64,000 bases of DNA from Chaenocephalus aceratus (GCA_023974075.1 CM043800.1:8664982-8728981), one strand, 5' to 3'. Counted from the first letter of the stretch, positions 1-12,757 are shown. Made by a program: numbers and translations. Notes: generated by a model from the sequence alone, not told the origin.

Positions 1-1141
1 CTGAAGTTTGGAATAATTATCTAATGAGTGGACCATTCCTTTAAAGAAGTGACTAACTGCATCAGTTACGGTTAAAAAACGTGTATTCAGCTAAAACATA
101 AACATCGCTGCAGTTATTATCCAGTGGAAAGTCCTTACCTACTGGCCTAGTTAAATCAAAGTGGTTACTTTTTTTTGGCTGGGCAGTGTAGTTTTACACA
201 CCGTCTTATTTGACTTTCTCAGGACTTCAAACTTTTTTGGGGGCAGACCCCCACAAAGAAAATGAATATATACACACATACAAGGTTATCATCTTAACAG
301 TTTATTATGCTCATCGAGTCATCCGTGAGCAGAGCATCAAGTTGGCATGCCTATTACAGCTGAATGTGGCGATTACCATCTTGTTCAGCAAAACGCCTCA
401 CAAACTTATTAAGATTTAAAGCTATGGTGCGTTTTGATTCAATGCTGAGTACAGCCAAACTTGACAGGCTCTCTCTGTTATTGTAGACCGCAAACAGTGG
501 CGGCGCCAGAGTATTTGTGTTGGGTAATCTATGGTAGGGCTAACCCATACAGTGGTGGGGCTCAAGTCAGTATTTGCAATGTAATTACATACACGCTCCC
601 CTTGACAGTGAAATGCCATGCGTGAGGTTTAGATTATTTCCCTGTCTCAATCCAAATTGAACTGTATGAAATAAAAAGGCACATTTGTCTTGTAGTAAAT
701 AAAAGGATGACCTGGAGCCAATCCTGCAATTTACCCACAAGTGAAAGAGTTGACATGCTGAAAACCCAACCCCTGCAGGGGGTCTGGGGAGATTCTCCCA
801 CAGGAGATTTTTTTAAATACTAACATAAAATACACATTCTGGTACTCTCTTGAGAAGAAGAAAAATAAATACATCTATTACTACACGACATATTTAAAAA
901 ATGAATGCCATTTTAGTTTTTTGTTACTTTGTTCTGAAAGCTGAACCTCACAGAGAGAGGGAAGAGGCTGTGAATTACTTTACATTGTGGATAAGGGTGG
1001 ATAGCCCCCATTGTTCTGTGTGTCAAAATGAAAGACAGCCCACACACCTATCAATCATCAAACCGTGGGGTCTTATATCATTACGTGTTGATTTCTATCA
1101 ACACGTAATGTTGTATCGATGTGAGATGTACAGCAAAAGTA
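1..1141. other. Intron sequence without recognised gene
   Basis: No exon, RNA gene or confident repeat boundary. A possible hAT terminus lies at 495. ATTACGTGTTGAT/ATCAACACGTAAT forms a short hairpin at 1079-1108. Confidence 0.5.
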
Positions 1142-1734
1142 TTCTCCGTCGGGACTTCCTGCAACAACACAACGTCGTTATTGTGATTCTGATTGGTCAG
1201 AAGACATGATCAAAGATGTTCTATTGAGAAGACGATCACTACGTGACAAAAGTTTTCAAAACCGTTTCTAGTCTTCGGTATTTCCAGACAAGTGGCTACT
1301 GAAATCAATCTTACTTGCTGTCTGTGCAATTTACTCCGCGCGAGTTGGCGGACTTTATTTTGCTTACTTTAACATCATTTTTCAAGGTGGGGCTAAGCCA
1401 TTTCTTGGTAGCCTACCCCAGCCATACCCTGACCGCAAATACCTCATTCCTTCCGTCTACTTGGATCCGAAATGCTTCTCGTTTTGAGCTGTCCCCCCGT
1501 TCAAATGAAATCGCCGCCAATCATATTTCCACGCTCGTGCCAGGGCCGGGGGAGGGGTTACAAGGCTCGTGTCTTGTGCTGCATTCACTTGCACTCGGAC
1601 ATTAGAGATTTTCCCTCATAAATGTCCGATGAGCCACAACTTTTCTTTCAAAACAAAGCTGCCAAATGGGGTGGCAGCTGGGGTGGCAAGGCCTTTTTCT
1701 GGGTGGCAGCTGCCACCCCGTAGAACCGCCACTG
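1142..1734. mobile_element. hAT-like fragment, boundaries uncertain
   Basis: The stretch 1142-1470 is an inverted relative of the interior of the hAT at 12024-12749. The right edge reads AACCGCCACTG, a hAT-like terminus. A CAGTGGCGGCGCC at 495 could be the other end, but the 8-bp flanks do not match. Confidence 0.45.
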
Positions 1735-3733
1735 CCTGTGTGTGATACAGTACTGTAGGTAAGGGCAGGCAGGGTTTGTTGGCTAAGCAAAGGCAGAGTA
1801 AAGGGAACAAAGTGTCACACCAAAACAAAAACACTATAATGGCTCTAAACATCTTAATTGAAATGGATCAAAGTTTTCCACATCAGTATTAGTCCCTTCC
1901 TGCCTCCCATGGCTGAGAGCAAAGCATTAACCATGGATGTGTAAAGGGAACTGGATACAGCATTGTAGACAGGCCCCATAGTTGCTCAGTGTGGCATGAT
2001 CCCAAAATGGAGAGAATGTAGATTAAAAAAAGTACCAGGATCATCCCGGGCCTTGGGACCATGATCCGCCACAGACAAAATGTCAACTCTTTAAAGCAGC
2101 GTAGTAATTGTAACTGGCTTTAACTCAAATTATGTATGCATTTGCATATACTTTATTCCCTTTAGACTACAAATATAGTAGAAAAAAACATCCAATGTAT
2201 TGTAATGAAGGTCAAATGGTTGACATTTTTAAGCATTTAAGAAATGATCAGCTATCACAAATCTTAAAACATAAAAGGGTCAAATGTAATTTATTTCAGA
2301 TTTTAGTCACAGCCTCAATGCATGTCCCTGTCTCCTGGTTCATTGGTCTCTATCGTGTTTACTTTTGAGATAAATCCAAAAATGTATTTGTAACAATTAT
2401 GAGTACAGTAGTCTTAACATCAGTGAACACACCCAGTTAGTTATCAACTACACATTATCCATATCCTCAAAGATTATAAGGAACATTGTAATTCTACACA
2501 TAAAGTGCACATAAGGTGCATATGAATGAAAGAGTTTCAGCGAATTGTTTCTGAAGTCTGCATGCATACTTGATTTGAGCTGTGACAGCATTGTGTCTTG
2601 TAATAGCTTTCGTCTTGCTTTTTCCTAACCCAGCGCTGATGACTCACTCTCCCCTGAGAGCGCGGCGTGTGAGTGCAGCACGATCTGAGCGCTGCCTGTT
2701 TGTATGTGTGAGAGTGTCTGAGAGAGTGACAAGGAATGCGATAAAAAAGACATAATTAGATCTCTTTATATATATATCTGCACCTTGGCCAACATATATG
2801 TATACATGGTTGGGAGTGTTACTTTAAAAATGTATTCTGTTACAATTAATAGTAACCTTTAAAACATTGTAATTTATTAACCTAATTTAAGAATCACAAT
2901 ATAGAAGTAATGTAACTTGATTACTTTGTTACATTTTGATTACTTCAATATCAAATGCAATGCAAATCAATACAAGAGAAAATAATTACTGACAAGATGT
3001 TTTTAATTTAAAGGTCACCTATTATACTCTTTTTCAACAATATATTATAGGTGTCAGATATATACAAACATGTCTCTGAAGTGTTTGGCTCCAAATACCA
3101 AACAGATCATTGCAGCATCCCATAATCCCCTCTGTTTCAGCCCTGTTCCAAAAGTGCTGATTCTCTGTCCTCTGTCTGTAGCTTTAAATGCTAATGAGCT
3201 GCTGCTGGCAAAAAAAAAAAAAAAACACAATAGTGCTCCAGGAGGAGATTCAGGTGATAAGGTGTGTGTGTGGGGGGGGGGTTACCTTGGTTGGTTATTG
3301 GTCCTGATTATGTAATCCTGTTACCTGTAATCCATTACTCCGAAAGCCTGATTGTCAGTCTTGCTGAAAGTGTAAAGTCTGTTCTTTCATTTCAAACCGT
3401 TCTGATCTGGCTTGGGAGAGTTGATGTTCTCCCATAGCTCATGGCACACCTCACACTGAAAAGTGGATGATCAGTCATGTATCTTAATCTTGGGGGAGCA
3501 TTGACAACCATCAAGAGGGCATTTTAACCTGATGGTTTTGGTAGATAAAAGAAAACGGGGGACCCACAATTTGAATAATTGCCTTCCAAGAACCATAAAC
3601 ATTCATAGAATATTACTTGAGAATCTATGCAGATGTTGTCTATAACTTGCCCTGGACCGAGGTATTGGAATAACGGACAGACTGACAATCCAACGCTGCT
3701 TTTCTTAAGGGCTGGAGACAGTCCCAAACTAAC
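1735..3733. other. Intron sequence with old repeats
   Basis: No gene. The 2810-3360 stretch has GTTGGGAGTGTTACTTTAAA and ATCCATTACTCC, the ends of a common fish repeat of that motif type, with a TTAA-AGGTCACC repeat (from about 3007), an A15 run and a G9 run inside. Confidence 0.5.
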
Positions 3734-3845
3734 CCGACCAATTTCACACGACATGGTTCCTCTCAGTCACAGGGGGGCATACATTATAATTATAATGTAT
3801 GCCCCCCTGTGACTGAGAGGAACCATGTCGTGTGAAATTGGTCGG
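3734..3845. repeat. Perfect 112-bp palindrome
   Basis: Two 56-base arms with no loop (centre between 3789 and 3790); the arm begins CCGACCAATTTCACACGACA and ends in ACATTATAA. Every position pairs. No known terminus or target duplication is seen. Confidence 0.97.
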
Positions 3846-3854
3846 TTGAAAATT

Positions 3855-3908
3855 TGTGGTGGGTGCCAATGTATATTATAATTTATATATACATTGGCAC
3901 CCACCACA
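3855..3908. repeat. Second hairpin, 22-bp arms, 10-bp loop
   Basis: TGTGGTGGGTGCCAATGTAT-AT and its exact complement surround a TATAATTT loop. It starts 9 bases after the larger palindrome ends. Confidence 0.95.
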
Positions 3909-3998
3909 CATTTTTACTCATAAAAACATGTGAGCATTAAAAAAACTCAAATCATTTCAGGTAAACAAGTATAGCTGCATCTTGTTTTTTTCAATTAA

Positions 3999-4380
3999 AC
4001 TTAAAGGTAGGTAGGTAATTTTGGAGAAACCGACTTGAGTGCGCGAGAATTTGAAAATACACAACCGAAAAAATCTGCCACTTCCTTACAGAGCCCCTCC
4101 TCCAACACACACGAACGCGCACATGACCAATGAGGGCACGAGATAAGTTTGTGCACAGGTGGAAGGCTGACAGACAGGTAGGCCATCCAGTTACTTTAGC
4201 CGGGCCGGCTCAGATGATTGGTCGTGCTTTTTACAGCACTACGGCTTCCACAGGTGAACATTTTTATGTATTTATTGTCAAAGCATTTAATATATTCATT
4301 GCTATCGGGATGTTAAGAGCATTCCATGGAATATAACAAAAAGTGTTTCTGAAATAAATGACATACCCCACCTTTAATAC
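3999..4380. mobile_element. TTAA-flanked MITE, copy A
   Basis: TTAA, then AGGTAGGTAGGTAA at the left, CCCCACCT then TTAA at the right. Shares GAGCCCCTCCTCCAACACAC and ATTGCTATCGGGATGTTAAG with copies at 21563 and 34178. Confidence 0.8.
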
Positions 4381-4672
4381 AACATGCAGTGGGTTTCTTT
4401 GCTGCTGCACTGATTGCAGTGGTTTCATATACACAGCATGTAATACTAGTAGAGATGTCCCGATCCGATCACGTGATCGGGGATCGGAGCCGATCACGTG
4501 ATTTTCAAAAAATCGGGGATTTTTTTTTTTTTTTTATAATCTTTTTTTTTTTTATTTAATGTTACAAAACAAAAAGACCATGTTCACGTCTTAAAGTCAT
4601 CCTGAGGACTTAGTTTTGGTTTAAAATTACACAACATGTATGTGTTGCTTTCTTTGGGCTTGTTTTCAGACC

Positions 4673-7427
4673 CAACACACTCTCACTCCCTAAGCGTCCA
4701 ATAGCGACGTTTGGTCAGTGTCCGTGGCGTCCAATTTTGACGCTCCTAGTCTCCTTCAGCGTCATAAAGGGACGCAAATAGCTTTCAACTGATTGCAATG
4801 TATTCCCATCTGCGTCGGGATTTGACGCTCATGGAAGCACGGCATTCGTTTATGCCGGCTGCCCTTAAAGGCAATGTGAGCATCCATTCCCATTGGATAA
4901 CGGAGAATTTTACACCCGGAAGTAAGTACTCCTCTTACTGTCGATTGATTTTACAGTGATATCTGCACTACTCATCGACTAAAAACACCAGATTATCCTT
5001 GTTAATTACACAACATTGATTGGTTTAAATTGTGTGCAATGCTTTTTTTTTTTCCCCTTCGATTCGGAGAAACAAATATGTTTTCTGAGTAAAGGATGGC
5101 AGAAGACACTACACTACCCAGAATCCCCAGCTATCGTTTGGCCTACACCATGTGCTCTGTTTGACAAACCCCGTTTTTTTCACCATTCATTCGGATGGCT
5201 GGCGTCTATGTCACGTGATCTTCAAATTTCTCCCTGCAGAAAAAGAAAACATGGCCGAAATTCGTTTTATTCTTGGTGTAAAATGCCTATTTTAAAGTTA
5301 GTTTGGCCATTAAAATGCGTTTTGATGTCATTTGATGCGAGAAATATGAGTTGTTATTTCAGATTATGTGTGCAGTGGATGTACATGATCTTTAGTTTGC
5401 TAGTTATTACGAAGATTACTTCAGGAAATCGCGACGTTTTCATTGTTACCAAGGTGGTTGCTAGGGACGCTGCTATCGATATTATTTCTGTTATGTTGTG
5501 TAACTGTTTAATGGTGTTATCTTTATTGCTACCCCCCCCCGTCAATGTATAGTGTTGGTCCACAGCCTAAACATATTAGTTTAACAAAATCCGCATCTAA
5601 AGATAGCCTACGTTATTTCCCCCCTGTGCAATTCCAGTCTCACATCTCAGAGCACATCGTCATTAACAAATACCGGAAACAGAAAATAATAATAATACCT
5701 TATTCCGAGTGTGCTTGCTTTTCTCTTTGAAAGTCATCACATAACGGCATTGTAATACACGGTTCGGCTGCATTACATATTACATATCTGCCGTAATTCT
5801 GTATTTATAGAGCCCTGATGAGAAGACAAACATGAGGAACTGAAAACGTGACGTGGATCATAAATATATCAGCCATTAAACAACATCTTACATTTCTTTT
5901 CACACAATACGTCTCCTTGCAGTATCAACACTAATTCGGCTCACTTTTATATTTGATCCAATTGGTAGATAGGCTGTATTTACACCATAAAGGTGCACAG
6001 CTGATATCAAGGGACACCTGGTGGTTAAAGCATGTTATTGCATTTCAATATTTTATTAGATATTAATACGATCCCTATAAAGTATATTCATTACTCGTTA
6101 TTCTCTACTAATTGTTAATTAAAGACTGTATGTAATGACTATTTTGCACATCCCGTTCAAGATTTCAAGATTTTCTAAGGTTTATTGACATATCATATAG
6201 GCCTACACAACTGTGGTGTAGTTCTGCACTGAATGAAAAACTTGGGTTGCAGGTTCCTCAATAGTGCATTACAAGACATCTATCAATATTTGTGCATACC
6301 TCCAGCAATGTTAACTATGTTGAAGCACTTATTTTAACTGATATTATACATAATGTATTATACTCTTATCAGATGTATGTAGATATTTCATCTCCGGCCT
6401 TGTCAGGTATTGAACAATCAATAAATAAAGAACACAGAATTGTTGAATATAAAACACAGAATTTATGTGATTATACTAAATGATTTTCAAATAAACACAA
6501 CTGCATATTTAACTGTTACACATGCTGATGTAACGCAAATGTTCCAACTTGGGATCAATAAAGTATATCTTATCTTAAACTGATCGATGGCTACTGCCAT
6601 ATTTGCAAAATGTGCCTCTGAACCTTGACAAGTGCATGTTTCAGGCTTATCAATTAATGTAATGTAATGTTATCACAGGGGTCACACACATAAGACCAGC
6701 TGTTAAATAAAGCTTTTCTGACCTTAGCTGGCATGTGGGTATATATATTAATACTGCCCATAATGGGCACAAGCAATTTTCACCCATTTATTAATTATAT
6801 GTTTTAAATGTGAGTGTTTCCTGTCCCCTAAACCTCCAGGGATGTACACAGTTTAATACTGGCAACTTCTTATTATGGGAAATACGAAAACGTCTTTTAA
6901 AACTACAACTCCCAGTAGAGACGTGCCATAGAGAACATGTTGCGAAACAGAATAGCCAGCATGTGTAGTTCTGGGGACGGGGTGGGAGAGGGGGGACGCG
7001 GTGGACCCGTTCAAATCCAGTTTTGGACAGTCTGCCGTGGTTCCATCCCATTTCAAGTGCTGTTCGAGAATCGGCTTAACCCTCGGAGCACACTCTCCAA
7101 TCACAGAGCTTGAGGACTATCACGGGGTTTGTCAAGAGCACATGGTGTAGTCCAAACGATAGCTGGGGATTCTGGGTAGTGTAGTGTCTTCTGCCATCCT
7201 TTACTCCTGGGAATGGACGCTCACATTACCTTTAAGGGCAGCCGACATAAACGAATGCCGTGCTTCCATGAGCGTCAAATCCCGACGCAGATGGGAATAC
7301 ATTGCAATCAGTTGAAAGCTATTTGCGTCCCTTTATGACGCTGAAGGAGCCTAGGAGCGTCACAATTGGACGCCACGGACACTGACCAAACGTCGCTATT
7401 GGACGCTTAGGGAGTGAGAGTGTGTTG
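4673..7427. mobile_element. Long-inverted-repeat DNA element (foldback or Mutator-like)
   Basis: The left arm (4673-4890 plus 5087-5172) and right arm (7123-7427) are inverted copies that include CAACACACTCTCACTCCCTA at the tip and, further in, matching blocks over about 300 bp. The left arm contains about 200 bp (4890-5086) missing from the right arm. A 7-bp direct repeat TCAGACC flanks the element (4666-4672, 7428-7434). The interior has no recognisable transposase. Arm length suggests a Mutator- or foldback-type element, but the family is not identified. Confidence 0.75.
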
Positions 7428-7547
7428 TCAGACCTGGTTGCTTATTTCTCTGAAATCTGGCAACAGAGTGGGCGCAGTGTCTAATAGTAGCAGTAAGCTA
7501 GCGAGAGGCTACGTTCAGCTGGTGACTCGGGAGTCGGGACGGAGAAA

Positions 7548-7736
7548 ATGTCAGGAGTTTGGAAGTATTATAAAATTGAAAGCGAAGGCAGTGTAACAGC
7601 CAGATGCAATGTTTGGAAGGCAGAGGTTCCGCGTGGTGGAAAGAACAGAGCTACGTTCAACACGACCAATCTAATACGCTACCTGAGAAACAAACACCAA
7701 CAACAACACGACGAGTACACAACGGCCACTCAGTAA
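7548..7736 (+). pseudogene. BED zinc-finger start of a hAT transposase
   Basis: 62 codons from ATG: MSGVWKYYKIESEGSVTARC, NVWKAEVPRGGKNR, then FNTTNLIRYLRNKH. The layout is that of ZBED-like hAT proteins (SxVWxYF, C-x2-C, TTNL-x-HL-x3-H). The second Cys of the zinc pair is Trp (CNVW for the usual CxxC) and the first His is Tyr, so the finger is broken. The rest of the transposase is absent. Confidence 0.7.
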
Positions 7737-8044
7737 CGGCACTGAAACAACCGACACTTTCAGAGACTTTTAAAAAGAAAGAGAAACTGCCCCAACACAA
7801 TAACAGCCAAGATAGCTTAATTCATCGCGTTGGATGACCAGCCGTTATCTGTTACCGTTTTTTTTTCTCTTAATGCATTGCATAAAGATCGGATCGGGAA
7901 AAATCGGTATCGGCAGATTGTCAAAATCAAATGATCGGAATCGGATCGGGAGCATAAAAAGGTGATCGGGACATCCCTAAATACTAGTATGTAGAATTTG
8001 TTTGACTGAGCCCCTAAAGACTGGAGATTAGAGGCAGTCAAATG

Positions 8045-8538
8045 TCCTGACGGGGGATAAAGAAAAAGCTTTAGTTGCTGTTGAACTCATAAGTATGAGT
8101 GCGCATGTGACAGACATTGATCTCAGCTCATGTCACACACTCATTAACGACTCATTATCAAACATGATTAAACACTCTGTGACGCCTCATTGCCTCTGCT
8201 CTGCAGCAGCCATGTCAGAAGAAAGAACCACATTTTCCTTTCCTTCTTCATACTGTGGTGCTCCCTCTTCCCACTTCTATCACATCTTAAATTCCTCCTG
8301 GACTTTAATCTCAATCTCTGCAGAACCAGGGCTTATTGTCTCCTCCAATCTCTGGAGAGGCGGTCACTGTTTATGTTGAGCGAGAGTCTAACCAGAATCA
8401 TGCAGTGTCAGTCACAGCATCAACTCTCAATATTACTGCTTTGAGGAAGAAGAGGTGTCAAATCATTGCTTCCCCAAGTTGGTTACATGATGCTTTTGCT
8501 TCCTTGATTATGAAATTGTTCTTTGTGTCTGTGTGAAG
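8045..8538. other. Intron before exon A
   Basis: No repeat boundary or RNA gene recognised. The last 60 bases are T-rich and supply the acceptor. Confidence 0.5.
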
Positions 8539-8631
8539 GTGATGATCCAGGCTGAAGGGCAGCAGAAGATCCTGGTCAACTCTATAGAGTCCCTACCCCC
8601 CCGAGGTGGACCCCTCGCTTCCCTGGATGAG
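8539..8631 (+). CDS. osbpl10: osbpl10 coding exon A (linker after the PH domain)
   Basis: A 31-codon exon, phase 0 at both ends, reads VMIQAEGQQKILVNSIESLP then PRGGPLASLDE. The donor is GAG|gtaatt. The acceptor chosen is gtgtgaag|GTG after a moderate pyrimidine stretch; a later in-phase AG (after ...ATCCAG) is possible and would shorten the exon by four codons. In ORP10/ORP11 this stretch lies between the PH domain and the lipid-transfer domain and contributes to a predicted helical linker used for ORP9 pairing (family knowledge). It joins directly to DLLLFK of the next exon, giving the expected LD(E/Q)DLLL junction. Confidence 0.85.
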
Positions 8632-9042
8632 GTAATTAGATAAGTAACCAATGAAAAGCATAATCCAATTATATTAAACCAATAACTCTTTAAAGTCTGC
8701 TCGTGGTATTGTGCTCTGCCTTTTTGAATTGAAGATAGAACAGCGTTTTCAAGACAAGGTTATTGTTTGATGCGGTACATTTCAAATCTAGTGTTCTCAT
8801 ACCCTCGTTGACCCCACTCACTCTTTCCACGCCTTGTGACCAATCAATCAAAGTTACTTGTGCTTCTGGAGGGCATACCATTGATTTTTTTGATGCTTTA
8901 TATAGCAAGACAAGAAGTCCCATTTTGGATGAGACAATCCATGACACACAAATAAAAAACACGATACGATACATTGCAAGACATGTTGCGATACCACACA
9001 TTACGAAACAATACGACACGATACGATATGTTACGTTATGAC

Positions 9043-10388
9043 CAGTGGCGGCTGGTGGAAAATATTTTTGGTGGGGCTATTGATAGAGTGAGTAAACATT
9101 TTTTTTGGGAGAAATGACCCCTTAAATTAAGACTTCTGGTGATGTAATGGCGCGTTTCCAGTGCAGCGCGGAGCTCGCTTTAATGCTGCGTTCAAACCGG
9201 ACGCGATGTGAATATTCGCTTTGCTCTAAACGCTTCTATCGCATCGCTCTAGTCGCTCGAGTTTCACCGCAGCTGTCAGCTGTGTTTACTCGCATCATTC
9301 AACCAAGACGCGCTGGCTCGGGAGCTACAGCTACAACAACATGAACATATTTTACCGTGATTTAATTATAATACACGTTTCAAAATGATGCCGACGTAAC
9401 AACACACTGATACCGGTTAGTAAAAACCATGAATTAATGCTTTGACAAGTCTGCAGACAGACTGCAGGCGAAAAAACCTTTTAGAATGCTTGTTCCCTGA
9501 ATGGAGCTTGGCTAAGCTAACGCTATATATGCACCGACCGTCCACACTCGCAACAACGGCCTACAGACATAAATAAACCAGCGACTGTATTCTCCATGAC
9601 ACAGACAGTCTGTGGTTTGTACTTGTTTAACTTTTGTCTAGTTTCTGAACAGATCGTATCTGTCCCCGGCTGTTTGAAGAGCAAGCATGTGAAACAAAAG
9701 ATAGCATTTACCTGTTTGCATCCAGCTAGCCATGTGAGAAGCCTTGTTGATACGTTTTGTCTTTTTCACGAGCTTGCTGTGATATATAAAAATCGGGTTG
9801 GTCCGGTCCAAGGTCTTTAAGTATCAATTTATCTCCCAAACTTCTCCTTTCAAAAGGATTGGAGAGTAGCTCTTTGGCGACTCCACCTGCACACCATTCT
9901 CATCCAAATACTGCGTCACCTTGGTCACTCACGAGTCTAAAAAACAACTCCTCACGTCAACGCACGTAAGCAACATGGGCGCTAACGTGAGCGCCCACGT
10001 GACCAAAATATTTGACGGCGCTGATTGGCTGAAATTATGTTTCGGCGGCACAGTTTACTATTGAGACTTTTGCAACCTGCTGGTTACTGCTGTTTTGCTC
10101 GGGGGCTCTGCCCCGTAATGATAAACTAATGCCATGGGCAAGGCCAGGCAGGAAACAGGTGACTTATCAGTAACACAATTTTAAACGAGATTGTATTGTA
10201 GATTATACATTTTTGTGATACTAATTGTATGATATTTACCTTGTTCATTAAAAATTTAAATATAAAATATATATTTTTTTAAATATATTTTTTTTAAAGT
10301 TATTTTTTTTTATTTAATATTTATTTTATTTGTATCTGGCAAGAGGTGGGGCGGCGCCCCTAGCGCCCCTATGGGCCGGCCGCCACTG
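9043..10388. mobile_element. hAT element, non-autonomous (duplication GTTATGAC)
   Basis: The ends are CAGTGGCGGCTGG and CCGGCCGCCACTG, flanked by GTTATGAC at 9035-9042 and 10389-10396. The interior (1346 bp) holds no transposase. The right third is AT-rich (10240-10330). Confidence 0.92.
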
Positions 10389-10403
10389 GTTATGACGCCT
10401 AAC

Positions 10404-11987
10404 CAGGGTGGGAATTTCACGACGGCCACGACGGCCATGGCCGTCGTTGCCCCGCACTTTGGCCGTGATGCCCTGTTAAAAAAAATGCAATTCACGGCCA
10501 AAGTGGCCTTTGTGCCCCTGTCAAAAGTAAAAAAAAATGTCCTGTGGTATTGGTATTTTGACTAGCAATTTAGTTAAATTGTTTCGTTTATCAACGCTAC
10601 AACATAGCGTTTCGTGAGTCGGTTGTCGTTGTTGGGGGGAAAAGCAAACAGCTGTTTGCTGCTCGCGATGTGCTCCGCAGCAAACAGCTGTTTGATCAGT
10701 TAGGCCATTCAGAGAAAACAACTGTTTGCTGCGGAGCACAGCACGAGCAGGCTCCCGTGAGCGGGAGGGCGCTCCTTCTTCACTACAGACTATCGCGCCA
10801 CCTAACCATTCGCCAAAATGTTTTTAATACGAGCGGTAACCGGCCAAGCGCCGTGCAAAAAACAATCTTCAAATAAAAGAAAGTCACCGGAGGAATTAAA
10901 GGAGAGTGACAGGGAGCATGAGAAGAAGAGGGAGAGAAAGTGTCAGCCAGCTTGATCGATGGAGTTGGCTGCAGTGCCGCGTCCTAAAACCCTTTTATAA
11001 TCTATCGATTAGATTTATGATTCGAAAATTATAAAAGTAGGGTAGACATGTGGAGATTATCCGGCTGAACAAAACGTGCATTTATCAAACAGGTTTGTTT
11101 TCCACAGACCTTATTTCCAGCTATTTTCCAAAACCCTGTGGAGAAATTCCATTGCTTTTTGTCGAGGGAACCAGCAGCTTACTTCCTGGTTTCAGGACGC
11201 GTCACTGGCTGCACCTCTCAATATGATGCCAGTATAAACAAGGTCTTCTTCGGCTCTGTACAATCAATGCCGACCTAATGCTGACAAGTAAGTGAAGAGT
11301 AGACAATATAAAGGTATGGCGAAATGTCCCAGTAGTTTAGGATAATGAAGGTTCTAACTATAGCCATTACATGTCTAACTCCTAATGACAGGAAGGCAGA
11401 AAGTGAATTATACAATAATAATACTCATAATAATAGCAGAAATTTTTTAACAATGACCACAATATCATTATTTTAATAAACCAAATATGAACAATTGAGG
11501 AAAATCGAGAAGAACTGATGATTAAAATGTTGTAGTACAGTAGTAATTGTAGTTAGTGCATAAATTATTGCAACAAATGTGTTTTAATTTCTTCATTATT
11601 AGTCGATTTTTCTTGGTGGGACGAATGCTCCGGCCAGTGGTTACAATGGTGGAGCCAGTGACAATACAATGTTACCCTTACTGTCTACCCCTGACTGACT
11701 TATGTGGTTTATGGCTTGAACTTAAACGTATACGTGTTTAAGAAACACTATTGCTATTCAGCAGTTTGTAAAACGACTGGTGGTTGACGTTAGTGCTACA
11801 CTTTTCAGTCATGTTGATTGACCAGCGTAATTTAACAAACCGCCTATAGTGCCCTGTCATGATGGGCCTTTGTGCCCTGTTCAATGTGGCCTTTGTGCCC
11901 TGTCATGTGGCCTTTGTGCCCCTTAAAAAAAATGTGAACGGGAAGGCCAAATGGCCTTGCCCCTAAAATGACGAAATTCCAAGCCTG
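10404..11987. mobile_element. hAT element, non-autonomous (duplication CGCCTAAC)
   Basis: The left end CAGGGTGGGAATTTC and right end GAAATTCCAAGCCTG are imperfect inverted copies, flanked by CGCCTAAC (10396-10403, 11988-11995). GGCC-rich subterminal repeats of a TGGCCTTTGTGCCCTGT type occur at both ends (10500-10520, 11850-11925) and may be transposase binding sites. A 230-bp inner stretch (about 10980-11215) is an inverted relative of 19130-19330. Confidence 0.92.
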
Positions 11988-12023
11988 CGCCTAACGGTAT
12001 GATACATTACATTATAATACGAT

Positions 12024-12749
12024 TAGTGCTGTCAAAATTATCGCATTAACGGCGGTAATGAATTTTTTGAATTAATGCATTAAAATATTAACGCTTTACG
12101 CATGTGCAGAATGGCCCGCCCCATACGTGCCACCAAGTGGCAGCGCCAGGGTATGGCTGGGGTAGGCTACACCCATACCAAGAAATGGCTTAGCCCCACC
12201 ATGAAAAATGATGTTAAAGTAAGCAAAATAAAGTCTGCCACTCGCGCGGAATAAATTGCAACAGACAGCAGTTAGTAAGATTGATTTCCGTAGCCACGGT
12301 TTTGAAAAACTTTTGTCACGTAGTGATCGTCTTCTCAATAGAACATCTTTGATAACGGCGTGGTGTTGTTGCAGGAAGTCCCGATGGAGAATACTTTACC
12401 ATATTACAGGGGTGGCACATAACTGGTACGCAGGTTATGTGCGTAATCTGAAATGCGTACCGTCACTTGTGTCACAAAGCGCATACATTTGCGTACCGAC
12501 GTACTTGTGAAGCTTTTCCAGAAGGCGGTTCGATCACCGGACGACAGAGTCGGTCTCCGTGTGCACAGACAGGGCTGCTGTTAACGTCGGTCTGTACAAC
12601 GGACTTGTGCCAAAACTACGCCAACTGGCTGCGGAGGGAGACCCCCCCCTTCACTGGAGAACTGCGCTAAAACAGCTGATCACAATGTTCACACTCTGTG
12701 GTCACGAAGTACTCCACGAGCCGCCGACCCCTAAATACTGACAGCCCTA
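12024..12749. mobile_element. hAT element (726 bp, duplication AATACGAT)
   Basis: The ends are TAGTGCTGTCA and TGACAGCCCTA, flanked by AATACGAT (12016-12023, 12750-12757). Part of the interior (about 12120-12390) is an inverted relative of 1140-1470. No transposase. Confidence 0.9.
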
Positions 12750-12757
12750 AATACGAT

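Larger units (their letters stand above)
4450..7979 (+). mobile_element. hAT transposon with BED-finger remnant (8-bp duplication AATACTAG)
   Basis: The ends are TAGAGATGTCCCGATC and GATCGGGACATCCCTA, flanked by AATACTAG at 4442-4449 and 7980-7987. Near the right end lies the first exon of the transposase (7548-7736). A 2.75-kb element with long inverted repeats is inserted inside (4673-7427). What remains of the hAT itself is about 0.8 kb, so it is non-autonomous. Confidence 0.92.

Noticed and set aside
5016..5552. 178-codon ORF on the + strand
   Set aside because: Lies across the left arm of the long-inverted-repeat element, starts with a non-ATG region and has no recognisable domain.
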